DNA of 64,000 bases from Mycobacterium senriense (GCF_019668465.1 NZ_AP024828.1:3286001-3350000), one strand, 5' to 3'. Shown: positions 45,251-54,886, numbered from the stretch's first letter. Notes: generated by a model not told the origin, from the sequence alone. A program made the numbers and translations.

Positions 45251-46282
45251 GTGCGTCTTTCTGTCCTTGACCTGATCCCGGTGCGCACCGACCAGACGAC
45301 CGGTGGCGCCCTGGCGGCCACCGTGCAGCTCGCGCAGGCCGCGGACCGGCTGGGCTTCACCCGCTACTGGGTCGCCGAGCACCACAACATGCCGTCGGTG
45401 GGTGCCACCAGCCCGCCGGTGGCGCTCGCCTATCTGGCCGCGCAAACCTCGCAGCTGCGGCTCGGGTCGGGCGGCGTGATGCTGCCCAATCATGCCCCGC
45501 TGGCGGTGGCCGAGCAGTTCGCGCTGCTGGAAGCCGCCGCCCCGGGCCGGATCGACCTCGGCATCGGCCGGGCGCCCGGATCGGATCCGGTGACGTCGTA
45601 TGCGCTGCGCGGCGGCCGCGACGATCGCGACATCGAGAACTTCCCCGAATACCTCGACGACGTGGCGGCGCTGATGAGCACTCGCGGCGTGCGGGTTCCG
45701 CTGCGCTCGGGTGATTACACCCTCAGGGCCACCCCGGCCGCGGCGGGTGAACCGCGTCTGTGGCTGCTGGGCTCGTCGATGTACTCGGCGCACCTGGCCG
45801 CCGCCAAGGGGTTGCCGTATGTGTTCGCACATCACTTCTCCGGTAATGGAACCGAAGAGGCGCTCGAGGTGTACCGCTCGCGATTCAAGCCCAGTGAGCT
45901 GACGGCGGAGCCGTTGACATTTCTGACGGTGAACGCCGCGGTAGCCGAAACACGCGACGAGGCAACGCCTTTGATGTTGCCCAACCTGCAGATGATGGCC
46001 CGGCTACGGACCGGGCAGCCGCTCGGGCCGGTTCCGCTGGTCGAGGAGGCCGCCGTCGCCGAGCTGACCGGACAGCAACAGCGGATCGTCGAGAGTGGCT
46101 TGCACCGCGCGGTTTTGGGGGCACCGGCCGAGGCCGCCGACCAGATCCGGGCCCTGGCCGACCGGTTCGGCGTCGACGAAGTCATGGTGAACCCGGTGGC
46201 CTCGGCGCGCCGCGGTACCGATCCCGACACCGCACCCGCGCGGGTCGCGACGCTGGAGCTACTGGCCAAGGAGCTGTTCTAG
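45251..46282 (+). CDS. LLM-class (luciferase-like) flavin-dependent oxidoreductase
   Basis: This 343-residue enzyme of the bacterial luciferase-like family (MsnO8 type) uses FMNH2 or F420. It carries LSVLDLIPVRTDQT at the N-terminus, RYWVAEHHNMP (about residues 38-48), the SGGVMLPNHAPLAVAEQF segment, GRIDLGIGRAPGSD, and a C-terminal LADRFGVDEVMVNP. The substrate is unknown; in mycobacteria, F420 is a common cofactor for this fold. GTG at 45251 fits the conserved N-terminus; no clear ribosome site is seen. Its stop overlaps the convergent GGDEF-EAL gene's stop. It occupies the place of Rv1261c in M. tuberculosis. Confidence 0.88.
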   Translation: MRLSVLDLIPVRTDQTTGGALAATVQLAQAADRLGFTRYWVAEHHNMPSVGATSPPVALAYLAAQTSQLRLGSGGVMLPNHAPLAVAEQFALLEAAAPGRIDLGIGRAPGSDPVTSYALRGGRDDRDIENFPEYLDDVAALMSTRGVRVPLRSGDYTLRATPAAAGEPRLWLLGSSMYSAHLAAAKGLPYVFAHHFSGNGTEEALEVYRSRFKPSELTAEPLTFLTVNAAVAETRDEATPLMLPNLQMMARLRTGQPLGPVPLVEEAAVAELTGQQQRIVESGLHRAVLGAPAEAADQIRALADRFGVDEVMVNPVASARRGTDPDTAPARVATLELLAKELF

Positions 46283-49200
46283 CCCTCGTTCGAAGGTGCG
46301 CGCTCGTCGGACCGGCTGGCGTGGGGATTGGCCGCGTGGCCGGCCATCCAGTCGCGCAGGTCGTCCGGCGGCAGCGGCGGGCTGTGCACGAAGCCCTGGG
46401 TGATGTTGCAGCCATACCGTCGCAGGGCGTGCAGGGTGGCCTCGTTTTCGACCCCCTCGGCGACCAGATCCGCACCCAGGTTGGACGCCAGCGCCACCGT
46501 CGACCGCACGATGGCGACAGATCGCGCGTCGTGGGCCAGCCGCGACACGAAGATCCGGTCGAGTTTCAGCTCGTCGACCGAAACCTCTTGCAGGCGAGCC
46601 AATGACGACCACCCGGTGCCGTAATCGTCGAGCGAGATGCGGATTCCCAGGCCTTGCAGCGCCGCGACGGTGTTGCGGGATCGCACGGAATCCACCAGCG
46701 CGCTCTCGGTGATCTCGAGGATGAGCGCCTCGGCGGGCAGATCGTGGTTGGCGAGGAGCCGCTCGACGGTGCCGACGAGTTCGATGTCCAGCAGGTTGGT
46801 CGTCGACAGGTTCACCGCGACGGCCAGCGGGATGCCTTCTTCGCGCCACGACCGGACCTGCGCCAGGGCCATGGACAGCGTGCGGTTGGAGATTTTGCGC
46901 ATCAGCCCGGCGCGTTCGGCGACGGACAGAAATTCCTCCGGCAGCAGCGTTCCGCGGGTGGGGTGCTGCCAGCGCAGCACCGCCTCGACACTGTGGACGC
47001 TGCCGTCGCGGCCGTCGATCTTGGGCTGGTAGTGCAGCCTGAGCTCATCGGTATCGAACAACGCCGTCCGCAATTCCTCGATGAGGCTCGGGTCGTTGTC
47101 GCGATGAACCTCGAACGAGGAGTCGTAGACCGCGATCTTGCTGCGGGCGGATTTGGCGTGCGCCATGGTGGTTTCGGCCCGGCCCAACAAGTCTTGCGGG
47201 GAGTCGCAGTGGTCGGGGCAGAGCGCGATGGCGATGCGGGCGTCCACCTGCACGGTGATGGGATCCAAAGCGATTGGCTCATTTAAGGCTTCGAGCAGGC
47301 GACCCGCGGAGGCGCTGGCCGCGGTGAGGTTGGCCCCATCCGACAGCAGCACGGCGAATTGGTCTTCGCCCACCCGTGCCAGCAGATCGTCACGACGGAC
47401 GCAGCCGGCCAGTCGATTCGCGATATGGCATAGCAGCTCATCACCGAACTGCCTGCCGATCGAGTCGGCGATCTCGTGAAAATCGCTCAGGCTCAACAAC
47501 AACAGCGCGCGGCGCGCGTGTGCTTTGGTCGGAATCGACCTCGTTGCCGATGGTGGCGAAACGGGCAACCCGGTCAGGGCCGTCGCCAGTGAGCGCCGGT
47601 TCGGCAGTGCCGTCAACTCGTCGATCATGGCGAGTCTGTCGTTCGACTCCAGCAGGCTCGCGTTGCGGAAGGTCAGCGCGAACCGACCCGTCGCCACGAC
47701 CAGGCTCAGCGCCGCCAGCGTCGCGGCGAGTCGCGAATGATGTCCCAGGACGATCACGCCCAGCGCCACGATGGCGGACAGCACCGGAGTGATGTATTGC
47801 CCGTATCGGCCTCGGGGTGGTGGCGTGATCGACGACGAGCTGGCCCAGCTCGCCATCGCGATGAGCAACGACGACGCGGCCCAGCACGCGTCCAGCAGCG
47901 AGCCGGCCCGGTACAAGCCGGCGGACGTCTGAAAGAGATAGGCGGCGTCCGCGACCGCGAACAAGACCAATCCGACGACCAGCAGCGCCCAGCGAATTTC
48001 GTTGCGCCAGCCAAGGATTGGTAACATGCCGGCGGCCAGGGCCAGGAGCACCAGATCGCTCCACGGATAGGCTAGCCCAACCCATACGGTCGCCGGGCTG
48101 TGTACCGCGGCCGCCCGGATCGGGCCGGCCGTCAACGCCGCGGCCACCGCCGCCAGCGTCAACGCGCAGATGAACGAGTCGAGCTGAATCGGGACTGGCA
48201 GCCGCTTGAGCCGTGCCCGCATGAGCAGCAACAGCCCGGCGTAGACGAACGGGTAGTACGCCAGGTACTCCGGATCGGCCACCGACGGGGATCGGCCGTC
48301 GGGCACCCATAAGGCATAGACGACGTCACCCACCGCCGAGGACGCCATGCCCGCGGCGATCAGCGCCCAGGCGAACCGGTCGGCCGAAACGCGGTACGCG
48401 CGAAGGGCGATCAGTGCGGCCGAGACCACGGTCAGCGCCGTATACAGCGCGGCGGCCGACACGATGCCGTGCCCGGCATTCGGACGTACGACGGTGGACA
48501 CCGTGAAGGCGGCCAATCCGATTGCCAGCAGCACGATCGCGGCCCGGACGTCCCGTGGCGGCGAGCGGACGGCGTCGGGAGCGTCCTCGGGCGGGCTGGG
48601 TGCCGCCGTCGCGACTTCGGGGAGTGGGCGGGAATCGCGCGGCCTATCGCCGTCGCCATCACGGATAACGCGGGAGGCCACGGGCGATCTGTGCGAACCC
48701 GGCGCCGCCGGAAACGCATATGGCAGCGGCAAGTCGGGCATGAAGCTGCGGATGCATTGGCCGCCTTCGCGTTTGGCGGCGTACATGGCCAGGTCGGCGT
48801 GTCGCAGCAGCTGATCGACGGTGCAGTTCGCCGAGCCGGTGGCCACCGTGAATCCGATGCTGGGCCGCACCGTGATCGGAATGCCGTCGATCAGAATGGC
48901 TCCGGTGAAGGCGTCGAGGATGCGGTGCGCGGCCGCCTGCGATTCTTCGACGGAGGTTTCGATGACCACCGCGAATTCGTCGCCACCCAGCCGGGCGATG
49001 GTGCCCGTGTCGCCCAGCGCGGCGGTGAGCCGGCCGGCCACCCGGACCAGGAGTTCGTCGCCGGCCGGATGGCCCAGGGCGTCATTGACCGCTTTGAAGT
49101 TGTCGAGGTCCAGGCACAACACCGCGATCGGTGTGCCGTCGGGGTGTAGACGCGCGATGGCCAGCTCCAACCGATGCAGGAAGAGCGCCCGATTGGCCAG

Positions 49201-50253
49201 ACCGGTCAGGTGGTCGCGGAAGGCCTCCTGCGCGACTTCGGACAGCAATTTCTGGTTCTCCACCAGGGCCACGAATTGTCGGGCCAATACGGCGGCCACG
49301 AGTATTCCCAGCGCGCCCAGCAAGGGCTTGTGCAGCGTGTTGCCGGCCGCCTGCGCCCAGCCCACCGCGGCGGCCATGATCAGCGGCAGGTACGGCAGCC
49401 ACAGGCGGGTGCGCAGTTGCACCTCGTCCGGTGATGGTTGCGATGGCGGCAGGGGGCGCTCGTGCCGGCCGGCCGCCGCGGCCAGCGCCAGCATCGACAG
49501 CCCGGCGACCCGGGCCAGATCGGCCACGTAGCCGGTGTGATAGCTGCCGATGCCGGTGTCGAAAACCAGCACCAGGTCGGCAAGGTTGATCGTCCCGATC
49601 CCGCCGGCCAGCAGGGTTCGGCTCGGCTGATCGCCGGGACGCGCCCGCGACAGCATCAGGATTGCCGTGGTCAGCAGGACGATGTCGTTGAAGACTTCCG
49701 CCAGCGTCGTCAGCCGGGCGCCGGTGTGCTCCCGCAGCTGCGCTTCGACCACGAACACCCAGGAGATGACGAACAGCGAAGTCGCCACGATGAGGCCGTC
49801 CAGCAGCAGACGCCGGAAGTTGTCGAAGCGAGAGAGCCGGGACAGCAACACCAACGAGGTCATGGCGCCGAGCGGATACAACAGCAGCACGATCTCGGCC
49901 GCCGCCGGGTTGGCGGCGTGGTCGAATTCCGGCCGCACGTCGTAGACCGCCCAGATGAGCTCACCCGCCGCCCAGCCGGCCATGCCCGTGACCAGTGCCA
50001 GCCAGCCGTACCGCTGTCGTCCGGTCTTACGGCGGGCCGCGGCGCCGGCGCACACCGCCGTGATGGCGAGACACACCGCGATGACGACCTCGTTGATCGG
50101 CCGCGTCCCGTAGGGGCCACGCGATCCCCAGAACTTCGACGCCACGATCAACAACTCGGCGACGCCGTACGCGCCGGCGAGCAGCCAGCCCGTGCGCGCG
50201 AGCACCCCAAACCGCCGCCACGAATCCACCGCCCAGCGTGTCAGTCGCCGCAC
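46279..50253 (-). CDS. Membrane GGDEF-GGDEF-EAL protein, c-di-GMP turnover
   Basis: This 1324-residue protein looks like two membrane sensor-cyclase modules in tandem. Module 1 has about eight membrane helices (1-335) and a GGDEF domain (about 345-505) with an intact active site, LARLGGDEF (GGDEF 423-427), but no RxxD inhibitory site. Module 2 has about nine membrane helices (570-860) and a second GGDEF domain (about 865-1045) degenerated to GEDQF (962-966) yet retaining RxxD (953-956). A C-terminal EAL domain (about 1060-1300) has Glu1090, Asn1148, Glu1180, Asp1209/1210, Lys1230 and Glu1266, so phosphodiesterase activity is likely. GTG at 50253, with GGGGAG upstream. It is not among the M. 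tuberculosis genes at this locus. Confidence 0.92.
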   Translation of the reverse strand: MRRLTRWAVDSWRRFGVLARTGWLLAGAYGVAELLIVASKFWGSRGPYGTRPINEVVIAVCLAITAVCAGAAARRKTGRQRYGWLALVTGMAGWAAGELIWAVYDVRPEFDHAANPAAAEIVLLLYPLGAMTSLVLLSRLSRFDNFRRLLLDGLIVATSLFVISWVFVVEAQLREHTGARLTTLAEVFNDIVLLTTAILMLSRARPGDQPSRTLLAGGIGTINLADLVLVFDTGIGSYHTGYVADLARVAGLSMLALAAAAGRHERPLPPSQPSPDEVQLRTRLWLPYLPLIMAAAVGWAQAAGNTLHKPLLGALGILVAAVLARQFVALVENQKLLSEVAQEAFRDHLTGLANRALFLHRLELAIARLHPDGTPIAVLCLDLDNFKAVNDALGHPAGDELLVRVAGRLTAALGDTGTIARLGGDEFAVVIETSVEESQAAAHRILDAFTGAILIDGIPITVRPSIGFTVATGSANCTVDQLLRHADLAMYAAKREGGQCIRSFMPDLPLPYAFPAAPGSHRSPVASRVIRDGDGDRPRDSRPLPEVATAAPSPPEDAPDAVRSPPRDVRAAIVLLAIGLAAFTVSTVVRPNAGHGIVSAAALYTALTVVSAALIALRAYRVSADRFAWALIAAGMASSAVGDVVYALWVPDGRSPSVADPEYLAYYPFVYAGLLLLMRARLKRLPVPIQLDSFICALTLAAVAAALTAGPIRAAAVHSPATVWVGLAYPWSDLVLLALAAGMLPILGWRNEIRWALLVVGLVLFAVADAAYLFQTSAGLYRAGSLLDACWAASSLLIAMASWASSSSITPPPRGRYGQYITPVLSAIVALGVIVLGHHSRLAATLAALSLVVATGRFALTFRNASLLESNDRLAMIDELTALPNRRSLATALTGLPVSPPSATRSIPTKAHARRALLLLSLSDFHEIADSIGRQFGDELLCHIANRLAGCVRRDDLLARVGEDQFAVLLSDGANLTAASASAGRLLEALNEPIALDPITVQVDARIAIALCPDHCDSPQDLLGRAETTMAHAKSARSKIAVYDSSFEVHRDNDPSLIEELRTALFDTDELRLHYQPKIDGRDGSVHSVEAVLRWQHPTRGTLLPEEFLSVAERAGLMRKISNRTLSMALAQVRSWREEGIPLAVAVNLSTTNLLDIELVGTVERLLANHDLPAEALILEITESALVDSVRSRNTVAALQGLGIRISLDDYGTGWSSLARLQEVSVDELKLDRIFVSRLAHDARSVAIVRSTVALASNLGADLVAEGVENEATLHALRRYGCNITQGFVHSPPLPPDDLRDWMAGHAANPHASRSDERAPSNEG

Positions 50254-50389
50254 CAGCCGCTCCCCTGCTGTGTGGTGAAGACATGAACAAGCTCACCACG
50301 AGTTACAGGGCATTAAACCGCCGCTGACGCTCGCGAAGTGGGGCTTTTGCCAGGTTGGTGCGGGCGCGGGCCGTGATCGGGCCGGCGGT

Positions 50390-50824
50390 TCATTCCGGCT
50401 GACTTGCATCGATGCGGGCCAGCGCGGTGCGCAGAATCTGGCCGGTGGCGTCCCGGTCGGGGTCGCGGCGCAGCAGCAGCCCCTTGGCCACCGACAGCTT
50501 GTCGCCGTTGCGGCGGGGCAAAACGTGCAGGTGGATATGGAGGACGGTCTGGAAAGCGGCGCTGCCGTCGTTGACCGCGATGTTCGTCGCGTCGGCCAGT
50601 TCGGTGCTGCGCGCGGCCCGGGCGATGCGTTGCCCCAGGGTGACCATCCCGGCCAGCGTTTCCGGTGGGGTGTCGGTGAGATCGACGCTGTGCCGCTTGG
50701 GCAGCACCAACGTGTGGCCTCGGGTGAACGGGCGGATGTCGAGGATGGCCAGGTAGTCGTCGTCTTCGTAGATCCGGATGGCCGGAGCCTCGCCGGCGAC
50801 GATCGCACAGAACACGCAGGACAT
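50390..50824 (-). CDS. HIT-family nucleotide hydrolase/transferase (Rv1262c-like)
   Basis: This 144-residue protein has the histidine triad HIHLHVLPR (about residues 98-106) and the N-terminal CVFCAIVAGEAPA, where two Cys could bind zinc. HIT enzymes hydrolyse nucleoside phosphoramidates or dinucleoside polyphosphates such as AppppA-type alarmones. ATG at 50824 gives the exact length recalled for Rv1262c. It is divergent from amiB2 with an 84-base gap. Confidence 0.93.
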   Translation of the reverse strand: MSCVFCAIVAGEAPAIRIYEDDDYLAILDIRPFTRGHTLVLPKRHSVDLTDTPPETLAGMVTLGQRIARAARSTELADATNIAVNDGSAAFQTVLHIHLHVLPRRNGDKLSVAKGLLLRRDPDRDATGQILRTALARIDASQPE

Positions 50825-50908
50825 GTCGCCCACGGTACTGGCTGCTGCGCTGGGGCCATGCCGAGACCATTCAAGGCCTCCCGCGATTGTCTCCGATACG
50901 CTGCCGCG

Positions 50909-52294
50909 GTGAACGATCTCGCCTTCGCCGGCGCGGCGGCACACGCGCGCATGCTGGCCAACGGTGAATTGACCGCGCCGGAGTTGCTCGAGCTCTACCT
51001 GGAGCGGATCGCGCGGCTGGACAGCCAGCTGCGTTGCTACCGAGTGGTGCTCGCCGACCAAGCCCGTTACGAGGCCGCCGTGGCGCAGGAGCGACTGGAC
51101 GCGGGCGAACGGCTACCGCTGCTCGGCGTGCCTATCGCGATCAAAGACGATGTCGACGTCGCCGGGCAGGTGACGAGTTTCGGCAGCGGCGGACACCGGC
51201 CTGCCGTCACCTCTGACGCGGAGGTGGTGCGCCGGTTGCGGGCCGCGGGCGCCGTGATCATCGGCAAAACCAACGTGCCTGAGCTGATGATGCTGCCCTA
51301 CACCGAGTCGATGACTTTCGGGGCCACCCGTAACCCGTGGAATCCGACCCGCACGCCGGGGGGCAGTAGCGGCGGGAGTGCCGCTGCGGTCGCCGCCGGG
51401 TTGGCTTCGCTGGCACTGGGATCCGACGGGGGCGGCTCGATCCGCATCCCGGCGACGTGGTGTGGCCTGTTCGGCCTGAAGCCGCAACGTGATCGCGTGT
51501 CGCTGGAGCCGCACGACGACGCCTGGTACGGGCTGAGCGTCAACGGCCCGATCGCGCGGACGGTGATGGACGCCGCCGTGTTCCTGGATGCGACGTCGAC
51601 GGTGCCCGGCCCCGAAGGGGAGTTCGCGATCGCGGCGGGGCGAAGCCCCGGCCGGTTGCGAATCGCGTTGAGCACCAAGGTCCCAACCCCACTTCCGGTC
51701 AGGGTCGGTAAGGCGGAGTTGGCGGCGGTCGACCAGGCGGGCGCGTTGCTTCGCGACCTCGGCCATGACGTCATCGCGGCCGACCCCGAATATCCGGCCT
51801 CGGCGATGTTCGCCAACTACCTGCCCCGCTATTTGCGCGGCATCTGTGACGACGCGGACGCCCTGGCCCATCCGGAACGTTTGGAAACGCGCACCCGCAA
51901 CATGGCCCGTTTGGGGTCTTTCTTCTCCGACCGCCGGATGGAGGCCATCCGAGCCAACGAGGGCGCCGTGATTTCGCGGATCCAGGCGATCTTCGACGAC
52001 GTCGACGTCGTCGTCACCCCCGGCACCGCAACGGGCCCGTCGCGCATCGGCGCGTATCAACGCCGCGGCGCCGTGTCCACGTTGCTGAGGGTCGGTCAAT
52101 ACGTTCCCTACCAACAGATCTGGAACCTGACCGGACAGCCCGCGGCGGTGGTTCCGTGGGACTTCGACGGGGATCGCTTGCCGATGTCGGTCCAACTCGT
52201 CGGCAGGCCCTATGACGAAGCGACGCTGCTGTCGCTCTCGGCGCAGATCGAAGCCGCCCGGCCGTGGGCGCTGCGGCGACCGCCGGTCTCCTAA
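50909..52294 (+). CDS. amiB2: Amidase AmiB2 (amidase-signature family)
   Basis: This 461-residue amidase carries the Ser-cisSer-Lys triad: Lys in IAIKDDVDVAG (about residue 75) and the Gly/Ser-rich signature GGSSGGSAAAVAAGL with GSDGGGSIR (about 150-177). It hydrolyses a carboxamide to acid and ammonia; the physiological substrate in mycobacteria is unknown. GTG at 50909 gives nearly the exact length of Rv1263, so the longer frames and an ATG at 50858 are less likely. The stop overlaps that of the convergent DNA glycosylase gene. Confidence 0.93.
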   Translation: MNDLAFAGAAAHARMLANGELTAPELLELYLERIARLDSQLRCYRVVLADQARYEAAVAQERLDAGERLPLLGVPIAIKDDVDVAGQVTSFGSGGHRPAVTSDAEVVRRLRAAGAVIIGKTNVPELMMLPYTESMTFGATRNPWNPTRTPGGSSGGSAAAVAAGLASLALGSDGGGSIRIPATWCGLFGLKPQRDRVSLEPHDDAWYGLSVNGPIARTVMDAAVFLDATSTVPGPEGEFAIAAGRSPGRLRIALSTKVPTPLPVRVGKAELAAVDQAGALLRDLGHDVIAADPEYPASAMFANYLPRYLRGICDDADALAHPERLETRTRNMARLGSFFSDRRMEAIRANEGAVISRIQAIFDDVDVVVTPGTATGPSRIGAYQRRGAVSTLLRVGQYVPYQQIWNLTGQPAAVVPWDFDGDRLPMSVQLVGRPYDEATLLSLSAQIEAARPWALRRPPVS

Positions 52295-52788
52295 GCGGGG
52301 TTGCGCAGCACACTCCAGGCCGCGAGCTTGGCGCCCGGCCGCACCGCGTGGGCAGGACTGGTCGACGGCAACCGCTGATACCGGATCCGATCGGGTGCCG
52401 ACGCCAGTCGGCGGAACAGGTCGGCGGCCTTGGCGCCGTTGAAGTACACCGCCGTGATGGTGGGGTAGTGCTCGAATAAATACCCAAAATCGTTGACCGA
52501 CAGATTCTTTGGCTCAATCGCCGAGTCGGAGCTGCCGACCCGGCGGCACGCCTTCAGCACGTCCCAGAGGGCGACGCCATGGGACCGCAGTGCCGCGAGC
52601 CGCTCGTCGTAGGGTGCGGCCGCATCGAAGCCGAACAGCTCACCGGTGATCGACCAGAAGGCATTGCGGGGATTAGCGTAGTACTGACCCGCCACCAGCG
52701 ACCGTGCACTGGGAAACGAGCCGAGAATCAGCGTCCTGGCGCGTTCATCGACGACGGGCGGGAATCCCCGCAGCAGCGGCGTGCTCAT
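52291..52788 (-). CDS. DNA-deoxyinosine glycosylase-like protein (UDG superfamily)
   Basis: This 165-residue protein shows the hallmark of the deoxyinosine/mismatch glycosylase group of the UDG superfamily: [25 protein letters not shown] (about residues 21-45, the motif split here over a long block) and the C-terminal LPSTSPAHA. It would remove hypoxanthine from deaminated adenine. ATG at 52788, preceded by an in-frame GTG. I do not recall it in the M. tuberculosis Rv1263-Rv1264 gap, where the two genes are adjacent. It is convergent with amiB2 (shared stop bases) and divergent from the cyclase gene. Confidence 0.85.
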   Translation of the reverse strand: MSTPLLRGFPPVVDERARTLILGSFPSARSLVAGQYYANPRNAFWSITGELFGFDAAAPYDERLAALRSHGVALWDVLKACRRVGSSDSAIEPKNLSVNDFGYLFEHYPTITAVYFNGAKAADLFRRLASAPDRIRYQRLPSTSPAHAVRPGAKLAAWSVLRNPA

Positions 52789-52828
52789 CACCCCACATCA
52801 TGGCTCGCCCGCGTTGTACGTTGGCGAC

Positions 52829-53950
52829 GTGCAGGACGGGGCCGACCACGACATCGACGATCTGCTCGAGGGGCTCGAGGGCAGCGCGCGCACCGAGCGC
52901 GCCGAGCTGGTGGAGTGGCTGCTCGAGCAGGGCATCACCACCGAGGAGATCCGGACCACCAATCCGCCCCTGTTGCTGGCCACCCGCCACCTCATCGGCG
53001 ATGACGGCAGCTACGTGTCCACCCGCGAGATCAGCGAGGCCCACGGCATCGACCTGGACCTGTTGCAGCGCGTGCAGCGCGCGATCGGTCTGGTTCGGGT
53101 GGACGACCCCGAAGCGGTCGTGCACATGCGCGCCGACGGTGAAGCCGCCGCCTTTTCCCAGCGATTCGTGGAACTCGGGCTGGATCCCGAACAGGTTGTT
53201 CTCGTGGTGCGGGTGCTCGCCGAAGGTCTGTCGCGGGCCGCCGAAGTCATGCGCTACACGGCGCTTTCGGCGATCATGCGACCGGGTAACAGCGAGCTCG
53301 AAATCGCCAAGGCTTCAAAGGCTTTGGTTGGCGAGATCGCGCCCATGCTCGGGCCGATGATCGAGCATATGTTGTTTATGCAGCTGCGCCACATGATGGA
53401 GACCGAGGCGATCAATGCCGCGGAGCGGGCGGCCGGCAGGCCACTCCCGGGGGCGCGCCAGATCACCGTTGCCTTCGCGGACCTGGTCGGCTTCACGAAG
53501 ATCGGCGAGGCGGTGTCGCCCGAGGAGCTGGGGCACCTGGCCAACCGGCTGGCCATCCTCGCCCGGGACATGACCGTGCCCCCGGTGCGATTCATCAAGA
53601 CCATCGGGGATGCGGTGATGTTCGTCTGCCCTGATCCGCTGCCGTTGCTCGACGTCATCGTCAAACTCGTCGAAGCCGTCGACACCGACAACGACTTTCC
53701 CCGGTTGCGAGCGGGGGTGGCGTCCGGCATGGCGGTGAGCCGGGCCGGTGATTGGTTCGGCAGCCCGGTCAACGTCGCAAGCCGCGTCACCAACGTGGCG
53801 CGCCCCGGAACGGTCCTGGTCGCGGAGTCGGTCTGGGACGTCATCGGCGACCAGGGTGAATTCTCCGGATCGTTCGCCGGTGCACGTCGCCTCAAAGGCA
53901 TCAAGAGCGAGGTGAAGCTCTTTCGCGTCCGGCGGGGCGACGGCGATTGA
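52829..53950 (+). CDS. Class III adenylyl cyclase, Rv1264-type
   Basis: This 373-residue soluble cyclase converts ATP to cAMP. The N-terminal autoinhibitory domain (about 1-195) is, in M. tuberculosis Rv1264, a pH sensor activating the enzyme in acid (known for the orthologue). The catalytic domain (about 205-370) has metal Asp in [10 protein letters not shown], substrate-specifying Lys in [11 protein letters not shown], the second metal Asp, and transition-state Asn/Arg in [11 protein letters not shown]. It should act as a homodimer. GTG at 52829. The downstream Rv1265 orthologue was reported as cAMP-responsive in M. tuberculosis, a fitting neighbour. Confidence 0.94.
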   Translation: MQDGADHDIDDLLEGLEGSARTERAELVEWLLEQGITTEEIRTTNPPLLLATRHLIGDDGSYVSTREISEAHGIDLDLLQRVQRAIGLVRVDDPEAVVHMRADGEAAAFSQRFVELGLDPEQVVLVVRVLAEGLSRAAEVMRYTALSAIMRPGNSELEIAKASKALVGEIAPMLGPMIEHMLFMQLRHMMETEAINAAERAAGRPLPGARQITVAFADLVGFTKIGEAVSPEELGHLANRLAILARDMTVPPVRFIKTIGDAVMFVCPDPLPLLDVIVKLVEAVDTDNDFPRLRAGVASGMAVSRAGDWFGSPVNVASRVTNVARPGTVLVAESVWDVIGDQGEFSGSFAGARRLKGIKSEVKLFRVRRGDGD

Positions 53951-54260
53951 CGGCCAGCGGCCCCGGGAAGAAGCAGGGCCCCGGCACATGGGCAGGCCCG
54001 GCGCGACTCTAGGGGGCGTCTGACTCCGTCTTATGCGTGTCCTACGCGGCCGGATTCCTACCCCATGTTCCGGCACTTCGAATTGATCGCTTCCGGGCCT
54101 GCTTCGCTAACCAAAGTACGCCGACGAACCGCCCAGATCAACGGTTTTCCTTGTTGGCCGGAGTCCTCGATGCTGTGCGCCGGCGGCCGCAGCCGTCGGG
54201 AGGTTGCCCCGCGTCGGCCCGTCGTTTCGCTGCCGGTGAAAGGCCGTTCCCTTAGATCTG
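53951..54260. other. Intergenic gap between the cyclase and Rv1265-like genes
   Basis: About 310 bases with no supported gene. Short frames here have poor starts and no recognisable product. GGCCAGCGGCCCC-type GC-rich symmetry just after the cyclase stop could aid termination, but is not convincing. Confidence 0.5.
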
Positions 54261-54266
54261 TAACGG

Positions 54267-54284
54267 TGTAATCATGTAATCATG
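54267..54284 (+). promoter_or_regulatory. Start-stop ATGTAA and repeated GTAATCAT at the Rv1265-like start
   Basis: GTAATCAT occurs twice in tandem (54268-54275 and 54276-54283), so an ATG at 54274 is followed at once by TAA, eight bases before the real ATG at 54282. No ribosome site precedes it. TAATCA (54269-54274) could be a -10 giving a leaderless start. Roles are inferred. Confidence 0.35.
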
Positions 54285-54863
54285 AAAGCTCATCACACAC
54301 AAAGGCGCTACGGCCGCCCGGGGGGCTGGCACCAAGCCCAGCAACCCGACGCCAGCGACGCCGCGGAATGGTTCGCGGGTCGTCTTCCGGAGAACTGGTT
54401 CGAGGGTGATCCGACGGTGATCGTCGACCGCGAAGAGATCACCGTCGTCGGCAAGCTTCCGGAGGCGGCGAGCCCGGAAGGCGAAGCCAGCGAGGCCCGC
54501 GCGGCCGGGCGAGCGTCGCGGTTCCGCGAAGACACCCGGTCGGAGCGGATGCACATCGCCGACGAAGCGCAGGATCGCTACGGACGCAAGGTGTCCTGGG
54601 GCGTCGAAGTCGGCTCCACGGCCGGCACCGAGCGAATTCTGTTCACCCACATCGCCGTACCGGTCATGACGCGGCTGAAGCAACCCGAACGTCAGGTGCT
54701 CGACACGTTGGTCGATGCCGGGGTCGCCCGATCCCGCGCCGACGCGCTGGCGTGGTCGGTGAAGCTGGTCGGCGAACACGCCGAGGAGTGGCTGGCCAAG
54801 TTGCGGGGCGCGATGTCCGCGGTCGACGACCTACGCGCGCAGGGGCCCGATCTTCAGTCGTGA
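54282..54863 (+). CDS. Rv1265-like conserved protein
   Basis: This 193-residue basic/acidic soluble protein is orthologous to Rv1265, reported in M. tuberculosis as a cAMP-associated gene. The N-terminus (RRYGRPGGWHQAQQ) is followed by a short beta-rich segment (DPTVIVDREEITVVGKL), an Ala/Glu/Arg helix, and a C-terminal helical part (about 125-185) with a possible ribbon-helix-type region (TLVDAGVARSRADALAWSVKLV). That last motif resembles the hydrophobic spacing of RHH-like DNA-binding domains, which is my inference. ATG at 54282 is the only start that keeps the conserved N-terminus. Confidence 0.85.
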   Translation: MKAHHTQRRYGRPGGWHQAQQPDASDAAEWFAGRLPENWFEGDPTVIVDREEITVVGKLPEAASPEGEASEARAAGRASRFREDTRSERMHIADEAQDRYGRKVSWGVEVGSTAGTERILFTHIAVPVMTRLKQPERQVLDTLVDAGVARSRADALAWSVKLVGEHAEEWLAKLRGAMSAVDDLRAQGPDLQS

Positions 54864-54886
54864 CAAGGCCTTAACGGTCCCGCCGG

